From Roseomonas sp. (GTDB taxonomy: Bacteria; Pseudomonadota; Alphaproteobacteria; Acetobacterales; Acetobacteraceae): DNA of 64,000 nucleotides. Made by a program: the position numbers and the translations under genes. The notes beneath the pieces are model-generated. The model was not told the DNA's origin. It made no database searches and worked only from the letters and a program-made list of their open reading frames with translations. Below, one piece after another: positions 62,781-64,000 of this stretch. The first letter of the stretch is position 1. Each line of letters opens with the position of its first letter. The stretch lies in contig JAPSLO010000003.1 of NCBI GenBank assembly GCA_031180725.1, positions 418,741 through 482,740 of the forward strand. Direction: 5' to 3'.

Positions 62781-63569
62781 TCATTTCAGATAAGCCGCCA
62801 GGGAGTCGCGGATGCGCTGCCAGCGGGGAAAGACCGCGTCATAGATGGCGGTGTCGATCGGGTTGGCGGCACGGATACGCGCGGCCAATTCTGGTGAGAC
62901 CTCGCCTTCTGCCCCGCTCTCTGAATTCACGTTCTCGCGAAGCTTGGGCCAGGAAGGTTGGCCAACCAGCGTGGTCAGGGTGCGGAAGGAGAGCGGATAC
63001 ATCTCCTGCACGCCGATGAAGGCGTAGGTCGAGAGCACGTATTCAACGCATTCCTCGATGTCGCCGCCCAGCAGGACGTTCGGCGCCACCAGGTGCTGTG
63101 CCGCCTTGTTCTGCTCCGACAGGATGTCGAGATAGGCCTCGAGGCTCGGCACCCGCGCGATGAATTCCTTATGCACGGGATGGCGCGGCGAACGCTGGTA
63201 GCGGTAGTCCGAGACCAGCCGTGCCACCGGGTCCCGCAGGAAGGTGATGAAACGCGCCTTCGGCAATCGCGAACGGATGCGCGTGACGTGGCGGGCCAGG
63301 ATGTGACCGGAAGCAAAGCGGGCCGGGCGCACATGCATTTCGGCCAGGAAGTTCTCCACCGCTTCGTCGATCCGCTCATGGAAGCTGCGGCTGGTGTCGG
63401 TGTAGTCCACCACGATGTTCACGTCCGGCTGCAGGATCTGCGCGATCTCGCCGCGCAGGGACGTGCCGGCTGTCTTCGGAACATGCACGAAGACGCAGGG
63501 ACCAGCCGTCAGGGACGCTTCACGGAAATAGTCTTCGAAGTCGCCTTCGAAGAGCAGGTTCATCAACAT
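62781..63569 (-). CDS. Sulfotransferase family protein (copy 2)
   Basis: This is a 262-residue paralogue of the gene at 61934-62770. FVHVPKTAGTSLRGEI is the PAPS phosphosulfate loop, and LRDPVARLVSDYRYQRSP the 3'-phosphate region. I start at the ATG at 63569 (MLMNLLFEGDFEDYF), which places the P-loop about as far from the start as in the paralogue; a GTG at 63659 gives 30 more residues and is possible. It lies between a partial APS kinase gene and the other copy, so donor synthesis and use may be co-expressed. Confidence 0.85.
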   Translation of the reverse strand: MLMNLLFEGDFEDYFREASLTAGPCVFVHVPKTAGTSLRGEIAQILQPDVNIVVDYTDTSRSFHERIDEAVENFLAEMHVRPARFASGHILARHVTRIRSRLPKARFITFLRDPVARLVSDYRYQRSPRHPVHKEFIARVPSLEAYLDILSEQNKAAQHLVAPNVLLGGDIEECVEYVLSTYAFIGVQEMYPLSFRTLTTLVGQPSWPKLRENVNSESGAEGEVSPELAARIRAANPIDTAIYDAVFPRWQRIRDSLAAYLK

Positions 63570-63722
63570 GCTCAAGCCCGGCCGTATCGGCGCGGGGGAT
63601 GTCGCTTCATCCCGCGCCCGGTGATGGAAGGCGGACGTTACTGGGCCGTTGCCGCTCACGTCGCGCGCATCCCTCTGCCTTGTCTCATGATTCGCTTCAA
63701 GTTCGTGAATCTCGCCCCGTGC

Positions 63723-64000
63723 TTACTGGTCGAGGAGATGTCGGATGTGGGAGAGGACGATGCTGGCGGCCTGTTCGGGGGTTTTGCCGAGGGTATCGAT
63801 GCGCAGTTCGGGCTTTTCCGGGGTTTCGTAGGGCGAGGAGACGCCGGTGAAGTTCTGGATCGCGCCGCGCATTGCCTTGGCGTAGAGCCCCTTCGGGTCG
63901 CGGCGGACGCATTCCTCGATCGGCGTGTCCACAAACACCTCCACGAACTCGCCCGCCCCCATCATTTCCCGCACCATCCGCCGTTCCGCCCGGAACGGCG
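63723..64000 (-). CDS. cysC: Adenylylsulfate kinase, C-terminal part (partial)
   Basis: The gene runs off the window edge; only the C-terminal 92 residues are here. [26 protein letters not shown], then [27 protein letters not shown] and [16 protein letters not shown], match the APS kinase end. It phosphorylates adenylylsulfate to PAPS, the donor for sulfotransferases. Whether it is a single CysC or the kinase end of a CysNC fusion cannot be told. Two sulfotransferase-like genes lie immediately downstream on the same strand. Confidence 0.93.
   Translation of the reverse strand, partial: PFRAERRMVREMMGAGEFVEVFVDTPIEECVRRDPKGLYAKAMRGAIQNFTGVSSPYETPEKPELRIDTLGKTPEQAASIVLSHIRHLLDQ

Noticed and set aside
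1..64000. CRISPR array, prophage, insertion sequence, tRNA or rRNA
   Set aside because: No regularly spaced repeats, transposase or integrase proteins, cloverleaf-like segments or rRNA-like low-variability blocks were seen.

Overview
The window is a GC-rich alphaproteobacterial chromosome segment. It most resembles Acetobacteraceae of the Roseomonas type. This rests on the uniformly high GC, the alphaproteobacterial order of the rpsB-to-lpx block and of the trpGDC-moaC-moeA-lexA-comEC-gltX block, an alphaproteobacterial SOS box (GTTC-N7-GTTC) in front of lexA, a DUF3126-type small protein, and Bug/TctC-type solute receptors without local permeases. The genus is inference; no rRNA or tRNA gene was seen to test it.

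Layout. 0-4.1 kb: thrS and two overlapping glycosyltransferase genes (minus strand). 4.2-9.3 kb: an enolase-superfamily gene and a Bug-type receptor gene that share an almost identical palindromic operator, then an EamA transporter, an unknown protein and an AI-2E-family membrane protein. 9.3-17.3 kb: an orphan xanthine-dehydrogenase-family molybdoprotein coupled to an M20 peptidase, an EmrAB-type efflux pair divergent from a TetR regulator with two matching operators between them, and a UPF0173 hydrolase. 17.3-22.2 kb: the prkA-yeaH-spoVR stress operon. 22.5-28.4 kb: a flavoprotein divergent from a second Bug receptor, an old-yellow-enzyme-type reductase, and an unrecognised polytopic membrane protein. 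28.6-38.2 kb: trpG-trpD-trpC-moaC-moeA-lexA, a 45-residue small protein, comEC and gltX. 38.3-55.0 kb (minus strand): the envelope and translation block read as rpsB-tsf-pyrH-frr-uppS-cdsA-dxr-rseP-bamA-skp-lpxD-fabZ-lpxA-lpxI-gloA, followed by a ycjX/ycjF-like pair. 55.3-64 kb: a glycan region with a tandemly duplicated glycosyltransferase, a second glycosyltransferase and a 613-residue unknown protein in one coupled operon (plus strand), facing a family 2 glycosyltransferase, two sulfotransferase-like genes and the 3' part of an APS kinase gene (minus strand).

How the parts fit. The large minus-strand block joins protein synthesis (rpsB, tsf, frr), UMP supply (pyrH), phospholipid and isoprenoid precursors (cdsA, dxr, uppS), envelope proteolysis (rseP), outer-membrane protein assembly (bamA, skp) and lipid A synthesis (lpxD, fabZ, lpxA, lpxI). 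The right edge looks like a unit for making and sulfating a surface glycan, with the APS kinase supplying PAPS. The left half holds catabolic and transport genes of unknown substrate.

Many junctions use 1- or 4-base stop/start overlaps, and several starts are GTG or TTG. Stem-loop-rich repeats lie between trpG and trpD, between uppS and cdsA, and after two stop codons. No CRISPR array, transposase, prophage, tRNA or rRNA was seen, and no gene-free stretch exceeds 300 bases.
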